Below, in pieces: positions 52,164-60,959 of a stretch of 64,000 bases of DNA. The stretch spans positions 1,488,001-1,552,000 of the forward strand of contig CAVPZC010000001.1 in NCBI GenBank assembly GCA_963710175.1, in the 5' to 3' direction. The stretch comes from Phormidesmis sp963710175. GTDB lineage: Bacteria; Cyanobacteriota; Cyanobacteriia; Phormidesmidales; Phormidesmidaceae. Below the pieces are notes generated by a model that worked only from the letters and a program-made list of their open reading frames with translations, ran no database searches and was not told the DNA's origin. A program made the translations under genes and the position numbers. How positions within the stretch are numbered: position 1 is the first letter of the stretch; every line of letters begins with the position of its first letter.

Positions 52164-52673
52164 TTGCGATACAAACGTCAAACTGATGTCTTGCAAATCA
52201 TGGGAATGTTTGAGTATCTCAAGCAATTTCTTGACTGGCGCTTTTTGAGACTTGGTACGACTGCTATAGAAGTAATACCCCTAGTCGTGAAGTTACCAGG
52301 CGAGCAGGACAGGTATGTTCGTAAGAAACACCGCATTCCAGACCTGATAGCTTTGACCAGTAGAGGGGCGCAGCAGCTTTGTGACGATGATCATAAAATT
52401 GCCCTAGCTCACGATAGCCCCTTACTAATTATCGACTGGGCTTGTGAGCTTAATGTCGAAGAATACTATATCGGCAGCAGGGCTCAATACGAAGCCAGAG
52501 GCGTTTGCGAATATTGGATTATAGATAACTATCAAAAACAGGTGAGCGTTCTAATCCTGACGAATGATGGTTATGAAGAGGTGTGTTATCGCGGCGATAG
52601 CTGGGTTCATTCAAAAGTATTTCCCAAGCTGTCGCTCACGGCCTGCGGAATGCTGCTATACCAAGGTCTATAG
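52164..52673 (+). pseudogene. 5'-truncated Uma2 family gene
   Basis: The frame from TTG 52164 gives 169 residues whose C-terminal two-thirds fit Uma2: KHRIPDLIALTSRGAQQLCD, LLIIDWACELNVEEYYIGSR, then AQYEARGVCEYWIIDNYQKQ. The usual N-terminal start (YEL.DG.I..MP type) is missing, and the reading begins with unrelated-looking residues 18 bp after flv1. It may be a shortened, non-functional copy, although the frame is open. Confidence 0.55.
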
Positions 52674-52775
52674 ATTATCTTTGAGAGACGAAACCGGCTC
52701 AGTGGAGATGACGTTGGGTGTTTCAAATAAGCTATGCAAGCTCTCTGTCATTGGCAAAGAACGCCAATTGTTTAG

Positions 52776-52967
52776 TTATACCAGTTCGACACCGAGCATT
52801 CCTCAGATGGGCGAGTGCAATGGGGTTACATCACCCGGCAGGCAATCAGCCTGTACGGGCAGACGTTGATTGCTAAAACTAGCAGTCAGATCAATACGCT
52901 GGCTATCTTTAGCAAAGTCATGCTTCCCTCAAACGAACAGCCCCCGGATCGTAAATCTGAGGGCTAA
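52776..52967 (+). pseudogene. Gene-remnant reading frame of unknown family
   Basis: A 63-residue open stretch without a start (TAG precedes it) reads LYQFDTEHSSDGRVQWGYIT and AISLYGQTLIAKTSSQINTL before its stop. Composition looks protein-like, but there is no start and no recognised domain. The rest of the 52674-53159 gap, apart from an A/T-rich stretch at about 53012-53040 that may include the ndhF promoter, shows nothing clear. Confidence 0.25.
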
Positions 52968-53159
52968 ATGAGGGCCGCTAAACCAGATAAAGCGATCCCT
53001 TACAGACTAAAATATTTTTATTTTATTAAAGTTTATATTTCGTGACATTCTCTCCCTAAAGCATCACGAAGAGGCGGACAGGTTGTGTCAATATAAGAGC
53101 GGTTTGCCAAACGGTTTGATCCCACAGGCAAAAAACAGTGGCAGGAAATGGAGTAAGGA

Positions 53160-55232
53160 ATGGAATCCGTAGAGGCCATCTATAAATACACCTGGCTGAT
53201 ACCCGTGTTGCCTTTACTAGGCGCAGCGATTGTCGGCACAGGTCTTATCAGCTATAACGAGGCGACTAACAAGCTCAGAAAGCCTGTCGCTACTTTTATC
53301 GTCAGCCTGATCGGGGCGGCGATGACTTTATCTATTTTGCTCTTAGTCAGCCAGGTTCAAGGCCACGCGCCCTACACGTATCTGATTGAGTGGGCTTCGG
53401 CTGGCGATTTTCATATCAACATGGGCTTCACGGTTGACCACATCACAGCGCTGATGCTGGTGATCGTTACCACCGTGGCTTTTTTGGTGATGATCTACAC
53501 CGACGGCTACATGGCTCACGATCCGAGCTATGTGCGCTTTTACGCTTACTTGAGCCTGTTTAGCTCGTCGATGCTGGGCCTGATTATTAGCCCAAACTTG
53601 CTTCAGGTCTATGTGTTCTGGGAGCTGGTGGGCATGTGCTCCTACCTGCTGATCGGCTACTGGTATGACCGCGATGGCGCTGCCGATGCCTGCCAAAAGG
53701 CGTTTGTCACCAACCGCGTCGGTGACTTTGGCCTGCTGCTGGGGATACTGGGTCTGTTTTGGGCAACCGGCACTTTTGAATTCGATTTGATGGGCGATCG
53801 CCTGACCGACTTAGTCACCACAGGCACCATTTCTGGCTCACTCGCTGCCCTGTTTGCCATTCTGGTCTTTATGGGACCAGTCGCAAAGTCCGCTCAGTTT
53901 CCACTGCATGTGTGGCTGCCCGACGCGATGGAAGGCCCCACCCCTATTTCTGCGTTAATTCACGCAGCGACGATGGTGGCAGCAGGCGTCTTTCTAATCG
54001 CTCGCATGTACCCCGTCTTTGAAGAAATTCCGACGGTGATGACGGTGATTGCCTGGACAGGGACCATCACTGCCTTTTTGGGCGCATCAATTGCAATTAC
54101 GCAAAACGACATCAAGAAGGGGCTGGCCTTTTCGACGATGTCTCAGCTGGGATACATGGTAATGGCCATGGGCGCGGGCGCTTATACCGCTGGCCTGTTT
54201 CACCTGATGACGCATGCCTACTTCAAGGCCATGCTGTTTTTAGGCTCGGGATCAGTCATTCACGGCATGGAAGAAGTCGTGGGTCATGACCCGGTGCTGG
54301 CTCAAGACATGCGCTTGATGGGCGGACTGCGCAAATACATGCCAATTACGGCTATTACATTTTTAATTGGTACGCTAGCAATTTCTGGTTTGCCGCCTTT
54401 TGCAGGGTTCTGGTCAAAAGACGAAATTTTGGGCTCTGTGTTTGAAGTTAACCCGGCGATGTGGGCAATTGGCTGGATTACAGCTGGCGCTACGGCCTTT
54501 TACATGTTCCGCATGTACTTTTCTACCTTTGAGGGTGAGTTTCGCGGTAACGACGCTGAAATCAAGCAGACGGTGAAACGGCAATCGCTGCAAATGGCGG
54601 GCGCTTCGCTAGGGCCGGGCGCGATGAGTACCCAGGAGCGCTCTCTAGAGGAAACTGACCACGGCGACCATGCTCACGCCGAAACGCCGCATGAGTCTGC
54701 CTTGAGCATGACTTTTCCGCTGATTATGCTGGCTATTCCTTCAGCCCTAATTGGTTTGGTCGGAACGCCTTTTGCCAACTACTTTGAAGAGTTCATTCAC
54801 CCGGCGGGTGAGGCGTTGACCGTCGTTGAGCTGGCTGAAGAGTTTGACCTGAACGAATTCATCAGAATGGCAGGGGCTTCGGTAGCGATCTCGGTGGCGG
54901 GGATTATCTTGGCGGTGCTGATGTATCGCAGCAGGGTGATTAATCCGGCGGTGATCGCCGAAAAAATCAACCCCCTGTACAACCTCTCACTCAATAAGTG
55001 GTACATCGACGATATCTACCGCGAGGTCTTTGTTAAGGGCACCCGCAACTTGGCCAAAGGCGTGCTCAATGTCGATGTCAAAATCGTCGATGGCATTGTC
55101 AACCTCACGGGCTTTGTTACCCTGGTCTCTGGCGAGGGGCTGAAATACCTTGAGAACGGTCGCGCCCAGTTTTACGCGCTGATTGTGTTTGGTGCGGTGC
55201 TGGGTCTGGTGTTTGTCTCAGGGCTGACGTAA
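53160..55232 (+). CDS. ndhF: NAD(P)H-quinone oxidoreductase subunit 5 (NdhF1)
   Basis: A 690-residue NuoL/NdhF-type proton-pumping antiporter-like subunit. Family stretches are TVDHITALMLVIVTTVAFLV, FVTNRVGDFGLLLGILGLF, KSAQFPLHVWLPDAMEGPTP (with the key Lys and His) and ITQNDIKKGLAFSTMSQLGY. A long hydrophilic segment with histidines (DHGDHAHAETPHES) lies at about 500 before the distal helices. NDH-1 drives cyclic electron flow and respiration in thylakoids. A hairpin with a T-run follows. Its usual partner ndhD lies 4 kb downstream, not adjacent. Confidence 0.95.
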   Translation: MESVEAIYKYTWLIPVLPLLGAAIVGTGLISYNEATNKLRKPVATFIVSLIGAAMTLSILLLVSQVQGHAPYTYLIEWASAGDFHINMGFTVDHITALMLVIVTTVAFLVMIYTDGYMAHDPSYVRFYAYLSLFSSSMLGLIISPNLLQVYVFWELVGMCSYLLIGYWYDRDGAADACQKAFVTNRVGDFGLLLGILGLFWATGTFEFDLMGDRLTDLVTTGTISGSLAALFAILVFMGPVAKSAQFPLHVWLPDAMEGPTPISALIHAATMVAAGVFLIARMYPVFEEIPTVMTVIAWTGTITAFLGASIAITQNDIKKGLAFSTMSQLGYMVMAMGAGAYTAGLFHLMTHAYFKAMLFLGSGSVIHGMEEVVGHDPVLAQDMRLMGGLRKYMPITAITFLIGTLAISGLPPFAGFWSKDEILGSVFEVNPAMWAIGWITAGATAFYMFRMYFSTFEGEFRGNDAEIKQTVKRQSLQMAGASLGPGAMSTQERSLEETDHGDHAHAETPHESALSMTFPLIMLAIPSALIGLVGTPFANYFEEFIHPAGEALTVVELAEEFDLNEFIRMAGASVAISVAGIILAVLMYRSRVINPAVIAEKINPLYNLSLNKWYIDDIYREVFVKGTRNLAKGVLNVDVKIVDGIVNLTGFVTLVSGEGLKYLENGRAQFYALIVFGAVLGLVFVSGLT

Positions 55233-55259
55233 GCCTCAGACAAGTTGAAATTATTCGAG

Positions 55260-55292
55260 GGGGCTGAAACTTAGGTTTCAGTCCTTTTTTTT
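55260..55292 (+). terminator. Rho-independent terminator after ndhF
   Basis: GGGCTGAAAC faces GTTTCAGTCC (one G-T wobble) around TTAG, directly followed by eight T residues. It ends the ndhF transcript before the repeat-rich intergenic region. Confidence 0.85.
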
Positions 55293-55321
55293 GCGTTGGA
55301 TTGCGATCGCGCCATGCCAAA

Positions 55322-55413
55322 CTAAGTCAGCAGGGTTGAACACGCGTTGGCTTGCCGATGCCATTCGGACTCTTCCCCATGCACGCAGATGAGAATGTTG
55401 GTATCGATGTCCT
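55322..55413 (-). pseudogene. PIN-domain (VapC-like) toxin remnant
   Basis: Minus-strand residues DIDTNILICVHGEESEWHRQ resemble the PIN-domain N-terminus (DTNILI, then a charged loop and WH). A stop lies just upstream, no start codon is present, and the frame ends after about 30 residues. The stretch lies 15 bp outside a 7-bp target duplication of the 208-bp element, so insertion or earlier decay removed the rest. Confidence 0.45.
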
Positions 55414-55435
55414 GACCGTCTCAAAACCTATATTA

Positions 55436-55643
55436 ACCTGAGCTCGGGATAGGCAACTCATGCTTATTGCTCGAAGTAAGTCCCTTCTGGAAGGGTGGCC
55501 CGCAGGGTCGGGATGGGTCGGCAACGTGCGCTACACACCGAAACCCACCCCTGCGCCCCTCTAGAGGGGATCTACTTGAGGCTATGTGTTAAAAAGCACC
55601 GACAGTCTGGCATCACAGGCAATCAACTATCCCGAACTGACGT
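55436..55643 (+). mobile_element. 208-bp MITE-like element, copy 2
   Basis: Same length and inverted relative to copy 1 at 32151-32358. Ends are ACCTGAGCTCGGGATA and TATCCCGAACTGACGT. Flanks are a perfect 7-bp duplication TATATTA (55429-55435 and 55644-55650). The interior matches copy 1 in reverse, including CTCTAGAGGGG. No transposase is encoded, so it was moved in trans. Confidence 0.85.
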
Positions 55644-55652
55644 TATATTATA

Positions 55653-55764
55653 CTATTGGCGAATTTAATATTTAACTCTGAACCTACGCAAACTCGTTGA
55701 TTCAGTCAGAAGCCCATGAACGATTTTATTGGCTTTGATCCACTATTGTGAATTTCGCCAACAG
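55653..55764. mobile_element. 112-bp element with TA-flanked inverted repeats
   Basis: CTATTGGCGAATTT at the left end and the reverse complement of AATTTCGCCAACAG at the right (CTGTTGGCGAAATT) form near-perfect terminal inverted repeats, each bounded by TA at 55651-55652 and 55765-55766. TA duplication is the habit of IS630/Tc1-type elements. It abuts the 208-bp element. A separate 9-bp hairpin (GAGACATAG/CTATGTCTC) lies at 55780-55803. Confidence 0.5.
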
Positions 55765-55974
55765 TATCCTATATGTTCAGAGACATAGAGAAAGCTATGT
55801 CTCCTTCCATGTCTCAGAAAGCTGTTCTCAAAAGGATTAAGGTATTGCAAGACTGTATGCAAAGCCTGATGAGATAATAGTTCGTGAACACACTCAGCAA
55901 GAACAGATTCAGTCAATGAAAATTCCCACAAGTTAGCCTGCTATACTGACGAAGAATTAGGCAGGACAAGTGCT

Positions 55975-57654
55975 ATGAGCTTTTTTCCTTGGCGGTCGCG
56001 GCGCTATGTTGCCTACCTTTGGGCCTGTCTTCTCAGTTGCTTTCTAGCGCTGAGTCTGATTTCCCCCGTATCGGCACAAACGGCAGTGACTTGGGAAAAT
56101 TTGCAGTCGCAGTCTACTCACCTGCGCAATCCCTACGAGCACCTGACAACCACGCAGACCTACCAGCTCTCTAGCCTGTATCATCTACAAGAGTGGGTCA
56201 AAGTCAATCAGCCTGCGCCTGAGAGCTTTGAAAGGAAAGAGCTTCAGCGGTTAGAAGAATCGCTTGCGGCTGAAGGCATTGACGCCAATGAACTGCTGAA
56301 GGAAGCAGACAAAGCCCAAGCGTATTGGGCCGCACAGTCTCGTGCGACGAATGCCGATATAACGGAAAGCCTCGTTATCCTCGACGGCTACGTATTGCCG
56401 CTAGGCACAGATGCAGGCCAGGACGGAAACCAGGGGAAGCCGATAAACGAATTTTTGCTGGTGCCCTATGTTGGCGCTTGTATCCATGTGCCAGCACCAC
56501 CGCCCAATCAAATGGTGTACATCAAAACATCTAAGGCTGTCAAAAATCCAGGTATTTTTTCGCCTGTGCAGGTAAAAGGTGAGCTACAGGCACATGAGGG
56601 TAGCTATGACCTGTTCCAGATAGACGGTTCTCGGACAGTGGATGTGAGCTACAAAATTAAGCTGAGAGAGATCACCTCTACCGCTAACCAGCCAGTGGCC
56701 CCTTCGCAAATAGGCGGCTCTCTTCTTACCGTCCAGGGGTGGAAGCAACTTCCCGCAAAAATTTCCAACACTTTAACCACCGCGCTCAACCAAATACAAA
56801 GTCAGCAATCTCCCCAAGCTATAATTTTTGCTCTGTTATTGTCCTTTAGCTACGGCGTTTTGCACACACTGGGGCCAGGACACGGCAAAGCGGTCATTGT
56901 CTCCTACTTTGTAGGGCAGGGGGGCAGTTTACAGCGAGGGCTGATGATGGGGGGCCAAATCGCCATTTTTCACGTACTCTCAGCGACTTTGCTGGTGATT
57001 GTTACTGATACAGTGGTGCGCCAGATAGGCGGTTCGACAGAGAGTAATTATCGAGTGGTTCAGCTAATTAGCTATGGTGCGATCGCGCTTCTGGGCGGCT
57101 GGATGCTACGGCAGACTCTAACCCAAAAGACAAAGCATCAAATCGCACCCCCCTTTACAGCACCACCGTCAGGCAAGTCCCCGGACGACGTACTCTATTC
57201 CAGCTTGAGCCAGCAGATCCAATCATCTGCTCAACCCGTGAATCATCAAACCAAGTCTCAGAAAGGCGATCAGAACAGCTGGATAATCTGTGGCTGTTTG
57301 TCCTGTGGGGAAGCGAACAGCATGAGCGGCTGGCTGGCGCTGGCGGTGGGGGCTGTCCCCTGTAGTGGTGCTTTGTTAGTTTTGCTGTATGGACTGGCCA
57401 ATGACATGCTGTGGCAAAGTGTCGCTATGGTGCTGGCCATTTCAATCGGGATGGCCATGACGCTTGCCTGTATTGGCGTGATGGCGATTTTCACACATCG
57501 GTGGGGCGCTCAGGTGGCGCAGCAGCGACTTGAAAAAAAGAAAGCTATAGCATTGCCAATTCCCATAGCTCTACTAGGGCGAATCATTGGTGCAAGCTGT
57601 GTGTGCCTGCTGGGAATTTCGCTCTTTGCAGCCACCTGGATGACAGGTGCCTGA
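55975..57654 (+). CDS. DUF3299 domain fused to NicO-type nickel/cobalt transporter
   Basis: A 559-residue protein. A signal segment (about 12-34, ending PVSAQ) is followed by a DUF3299 domain (residues about 125-225: VILDGYVLPL, LLVPYVGACIHVPAPPPNQM). After a linker, the NicO/RcnA transporter begins: SFSYGVLHTLGPGHGKAVIV, with HX5HGK-type metal-binding residues, and VGAVPCSGALLVLLYGLAND. The loop WIICGCLSCGEAN contains a Cys cluster. NicO proteins export or import Ni2+/Co2+. The fusion suggests metal capture or regulation by DUF3299, but that is inference. Confidence 0.8.
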   Translation: MSFFPWRSRRYVAYLWACLLSCFLALSLISPVSAQTAVTWENLQSQSTHLRNPYEHLTTTQTYQLSSLYHLQEWVKVNQPAPESFERKELQRLEESLAAEGIDANELLKEADKAQAYWAAQSRATNADITESLVILDGYVLPLGTDAGQDGNQGKPINEFLLVPYVGACIHVPAPPPNQMVYIKTSKAVKNPGIFSPVQVKGELQAHEGSYDLFQIDGSRTVDVSYKIKLREITSTANQPVAPSQIGGSLLTVQGWKQLPAKISNTLTTALNQIQSQQSPQAIIFALLLSFSYGVLHTLGPGHGKAVIVSYFVGQGGSLQRGLMMGGQIAIFHVLSATLLVIVTDTVVRQIGGSTESNYRVVQLISYGAIALLGGWMLRQTLTQKTKHQIAPPFTAPPSGKSPDDVLYSSLSQQIQSSAQPVNHQTKSQKGDQNSWIICGCLSCGEANSMSGWLALAVGAVPCSGALLVLLYGLANDMLWQSVAMVLAISIGMAMTLACIGVMAIFTHRWGAQVAQQRLEKKKAIALPIPIALLGRIIGASCVCLLGISLFAATWMTGA

Positions 57655-58151
57655 TCGCTCATCCATTCCCTGGCCTGCCTAGCCATAGGAGATGTAACGA
57701 CTTATTGAACCTTGCACTGGCACACATCAGATAGGCGCAATCTCAGCAGGACGCCGATCAGGCATTGTCGCAGGCTTCTTTGTTTCAGTCTTTCTATGCC
57801 AAAGGGGTATTTGAGACATTGGCGTTTTTGGGCCATGACTTTTTGACCACAGCCTATCCAAACTTTGCGCAATCACGCCAAACAGCCAAGGCTCAAGACG
57901 GCGTTGAGCGAGTGATTGTTGGAATGGGTACTTACTCTTTCCTCGGGAAAATGGGCTTCGGCGATCGCCCCCCATCTTGACAGCTAATTCACCGCCGACT
58001 GCTTCACGCGGGCCAGTCGGCTCCCTGTCAATCAGGCCTCCATCGGCTCGCTCATAGCGGGGGGCGATCGCCATATCAAAATAGCGGTTAATAGAGCGTG
58101 TAACCTTACCTTCTGCCCGAATGAGCTCGTTTATAAGTGATTTTGGCTGGC
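57655..58151. other. Intergenic space with HIP1-flanked dyad
   Basis: No confident gene. Both strands hold open frames (plus 57765-57980; minus 57727-58188) that look incidental, although minus ERADGGLIDREPTGPREAVG reads rather protein-like. GGCGATCGCCCCCC (57960-57973) and GGGGGGCGATCGCC (58059-58072) form a perfect 14-bp inverted repeat over an 85-bp loop. Confidence 0.4.
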
Positions 58152-58820
58152 TTATTGGATTGTTAGCCCCGCTCGATAGTCTGCACAAATAATCTCTGAA
58201 GAACCGACCAACTTAAAGGCTTCGCTCTGAATTAACTGCTTTTCTCTGGCTAAAAAAGCCTTAATCTTTGCGAGCGTGCCCTTTTTCTTTTCATGCAGCA
58301 GGTAAACAGCAGCCTCTCTGGGACCTCGATGGGCAAAATTAATATCAAAAGCAGCGGGTGAGCCTTTTTCAGGATGGTAGTCCCAACCTGCCAAACGATA
58401 CTGAGGATACCGTTGCTTAATGCGCTCCCACAGTGACTCAGTAATGCGGCCACAGGGTGGCCTGAATAGCGTCGTTTCAACCCCGTATTTAGCGAATTCT
58501 TCGTGCGCCCTTTGAAACTCTGCAAAGGCTCGCTCTTCAGGCACCATGAAGACATGCTTGTTGGGAATCCAGCCTTTGTGAATCCAAGCGTGGCTGGCAA
58601 TTTCATGACCGTCCTTAATGACCTGGTTAAAGGTAGATGGATTTTTGGTGATGTAGGCCGCCTGCATATAGAAAGTGACGACAATAGGGGGTTTGCCTAG
58701 CGCTTTGAGCTGAGCGTTGAAATTTCTGAATATTTGCAAAGCTGCATTAGTGTAGTTGCCCCCTGCCTCTTGATGGCTGCCGTAAGGGCCGTCATCAAAC
58801 GTGAGTGCTAGTTTTTTCAC
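58152..58820 (-). CDS. Polysaccharide deacetylase (NodB-type)
   Basis: A 222-residue metal-dependent deacetylase. TFDDGPYGSH holds the catalytic base and metal Asp, DGHEIASHAWIHKGW holds the metal His pair, and LFRPPCGRITESLW is motif 3. Such enzymes remove acetyl groups from chitin-like or peptidoglycan sugars. There is no signal peptide, so it acts in the cytoplasm or is exported otherwise. It is on minus between the NicO fusion and ndhD, with no operon partner. Confidence 0.85.
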   Translation of the reverse strand: MKKLALTFDDGPYGSHQEAGGNYTNAALQIFRNFNAQLKALGKPPIVVTFYMQAAYITKNPSTFNQVIKDGHEIASHAWIHKGWIPNKHVFMVPEERAFAEFQRAHEEFAKYGVETTLFRPPCGRITESLWERIKQRYPQYRLAGWDYHPEKGSPAAFDINFAHRGPREAAVYLLHEKKKGTLAKIKAFLAREKQLIQSEAFKLVGSSEIICADYRAGLTIQ

Positions 58821-59270
58821 TGATTTCTCGCTCTAATTTCCGATGCCACTACGCTATCGACCAAGCGGGAATATTTAGAGAATGCCTTTCAGCGAAACCT
58901 GGGAAGTGAATCCACAGGTTTAGAGCATAGCGATCCTTAAGGTGATGCTAAGTTGAGAGGCGTCTTTGGTAAGTCGCAGTATTATTCACTGGCGAGCATT
59001 TTGCTCGTGGCTGAAATGCAAGGTATCGCTGCACACTTTTTGGAAACAATGCGCTTTCATGGGCTCAACTTTCTTTCTACAGTGTGAAAAGAAATCGAGC
59101 TTCGGCCTATATATATAGACAAGCACTTCCGCGATCGCCTGTTTAGTCACTTTGCCCACTGGTTGCAGATGGCCTTCAGCCAGTGCAAATGAGCAAAGCA
59201 AGGTAACAGGCGCTATAGTTCATCAGTAGCCCATCTGTACGCATATTACGCCGCAGAATATCACTTCGTT
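58821..59270. promoter_or_regulatory. Divergent intergenic region upstream of ndhD
   Basis: Four hundred and fifty bases with no convincing ORF. A small hairpin CGAGCA/TGCTCG lies near 58994-59008. An A/T-rich TATATATATAG stretch lies at about 59106-59117. The region must contain promoters for ndhD and the deacetylase, but no clear -35/-10 pair can be chosen. Confidence 0.35.
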
Positions 59271-60857
59271 ATGGATCAATTTCCCTGGCTGTCGTTCATT
59301 ATTTTCTTTCCGTTTTTAGCGGCACTACTCATTCCCTTTATTCCCGACGAAAAAGGGCGCACCGTTCGGTGGTATGCCCTGGTTGTGGGCCTGATAGACT
59401 TTGCCGTAATTGTCTATGCCTTTGTCAACAACTACGACATCAGCAGCTCAGGAATGCAGCTATATGAAAGCTACACCTGGGTGCCTCAGATTGACCTGCG
59501 CTGGTCTGTCGGGGTCGATGGCCTGTCGATGCCGCTGGTAGTGCTCACGGGCTTCATCACGACGCTGGCGATTTTGGCCTCCTGGCCAGTGACTTTCAAG
59601 CCCAAGCTGTTTTACTTCCTGCTGCTGTCAATGTATGCCGGTCAAATTGGCGTCTTTGCCGTGCAGGACATGCTGCTATTCTTCCTGATGTGGGAGCTGG
59701 AGCTGCTGCCGGTTTACCTGCTGCTCTCGATTTGGGGCGGCAAGAAACGGCTGTACGCAGCGACCAAATTTATTCTCTACACCGCTGGCGGCTCGCTGTT
59801 TATCCTGCTGGCGGCACTGGGAATGGCCTTTTACGGCGATACGGTCACCTTTGATATGCAGTCGCTGATGGCCAAGGAGTTCCCGCTACGGCTTCAGCTC
59901 TTGCTGTATTCAGGATTTTTGATTGCCTATGCGGTGAAGCTGCCAATTATTCCGTTTCACACCTGGCTGCCCGACGCCCACGGCGAGGCCACTGCGCCGG
60001 TTCACATGCTGCTGGCTGGCATTTTACTGAAGATGGGCGGCTACGCCATGATTCGGATGAATGTGGAAATGCTGCCGGATGCGCACGCGGTTGTGGCCCC
60101 GGCGCTGGTGATTTTTGGCGTGGTGAATATTATTTACGCGGCCCTGACCTCGTTTGCGCAAAACAACCTTAAGCGGAAGATCGCCTACTCGTCGATTTCG
60201 CATATGGGCTTTGTGCTGATTGGCCTGGGGTCGTTTACCAACTTGGGGCTGAGCGGCGCGGTGCTGCAAATGGTCTCTCACGGGTTGATTGGCGCAAGCT
60301 TATTCTTTTTGGTGGGCGCAACTTACGACCGTACCCATACTTTAGTACTAGATGAAATGGGCGGGGTGGGCCGCAAGATGCCCAAGATCTTCGCCATGTT
60401 TACCACTTGCTCAATGGCCTCTCTGGCGCTGCCGGGGATGAGTGGCTTCGTCGCTGAGCTGATGGTGTTTGTGGGCTTTGCCAATAGCGACGCCTATGGC
60501 TTTAACTTCAAGCTAATTGTGGTGATGCTGATGGCTGTGGGCGTGATTTTGACGCCGCTGTATCTGCTGTCGATGCTGCGCGACATTTTCTACGGGCCTG
60601 AAAACGAAGAGCTGGTTTCTAAAGAAGTTCTGATCGACGCAGAGCCTCGTGAGGTGTTTGTGATCGTTTGTCTGCTGATTCCGATCATTGGCTTTGGGCT
60701 GTATCCCAAGGGGCTGACTCAGCTTTACGATGCCAAGACGGTGCAGCTCACAGAGCGGATTCGGACGGAGATGTTTGCGATCGCCCAAGACAAAACCCCG
60801 CCACTGCCGATTGCTACCACCCCGCTACTCAATGCGCCGGAGCTATCGCAACCGTGA
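59271..60857 (+). CDS. ndhD: NAD(P)H-quinone oxidoreductase subunit 4 (NdhD1)
   Basis: A 528-residue NuoM/NdhD antiporter-like subunit. Landmarks include FFLMWELELLPVYLLLSIWG, KLPIIPFHTWLPDAHGEATA, QNNLKRKIAYSSISHMGFVL and SMASLALPGMSGFVAELMVF. It forms part of the proton-pumping arm with NdhF in NDH-1L. In many cyanobacteria ndhF and ndhD are adjacent; here they are separated by the NicO fusion, the deacetylase and repeats. Confidence 0.95.
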   Translation: MDQFPWLSFIIFFPFLAALLIPFIPDEKGRTVRWYALVVGLIDFAVIVYAFVNNYDISSSGMQLYESYTWVPQIDLRWSVGVDGLSMPLVVLTGFITTLAILASWPVTFKPKLFYFLLLSMYAGQIGVFAVQDMLLFFLMWELELLPVYLLLSIWGGKKRLYAATKFILYTAGGSLFILLAALGMAFYGDTVTFDMQSLMAKEFPLRLQLLLYSGFLIAYAVKLPIIPFHTWLPDAHGEATAPVHMLLAGILLKMGGYAMIRMNVEMLPDAHAVVAPALVIFGVVNIIYAALTSFAQNNLKRKIAYSSISHMGFVLIGLGSFTNLGLSGAVLQMVSHGLIGASLFFLVGATYDRTHTLVLDEMGGVGRKMPKIFAMFTTCSMASLALPGMSGFVAELMVFVGFANSDAYGFNFKLIVVMLMAVGVILTPLYLLSMLRDIFYGPENEELVSKEVLIDAEPREVFVIVCLLIPIIGFGLYPKGLTQLYDAKTVQLTERIRTEMFAIAQDKTPPLPIATTPLLNAPELSQP

Positions 60858-60959
60858 CTTCAACTGCGCTCAGCCTTTGGTGTGCTCGTAGGCTGAGCGC
60901 AGCCGAAGCCGAAGCCTTGACAGCCCATCCCCCGATCTCCTATAGCTCTAAGAACGTTT

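Noticed and set aside
55743..55931. 62-codon minus frame near the small elements
   Set aside because: Overlaps a perfect hairpin and the element end, no Shine-Dalgarno or domain.
57727..58188. 153-codon minus frame
   Set aside because: No recognised domain and partly overlaps the deacetylase 3' end. A protein-like stretch at the N-terminal half keeps it as uncertain, not as a gene.
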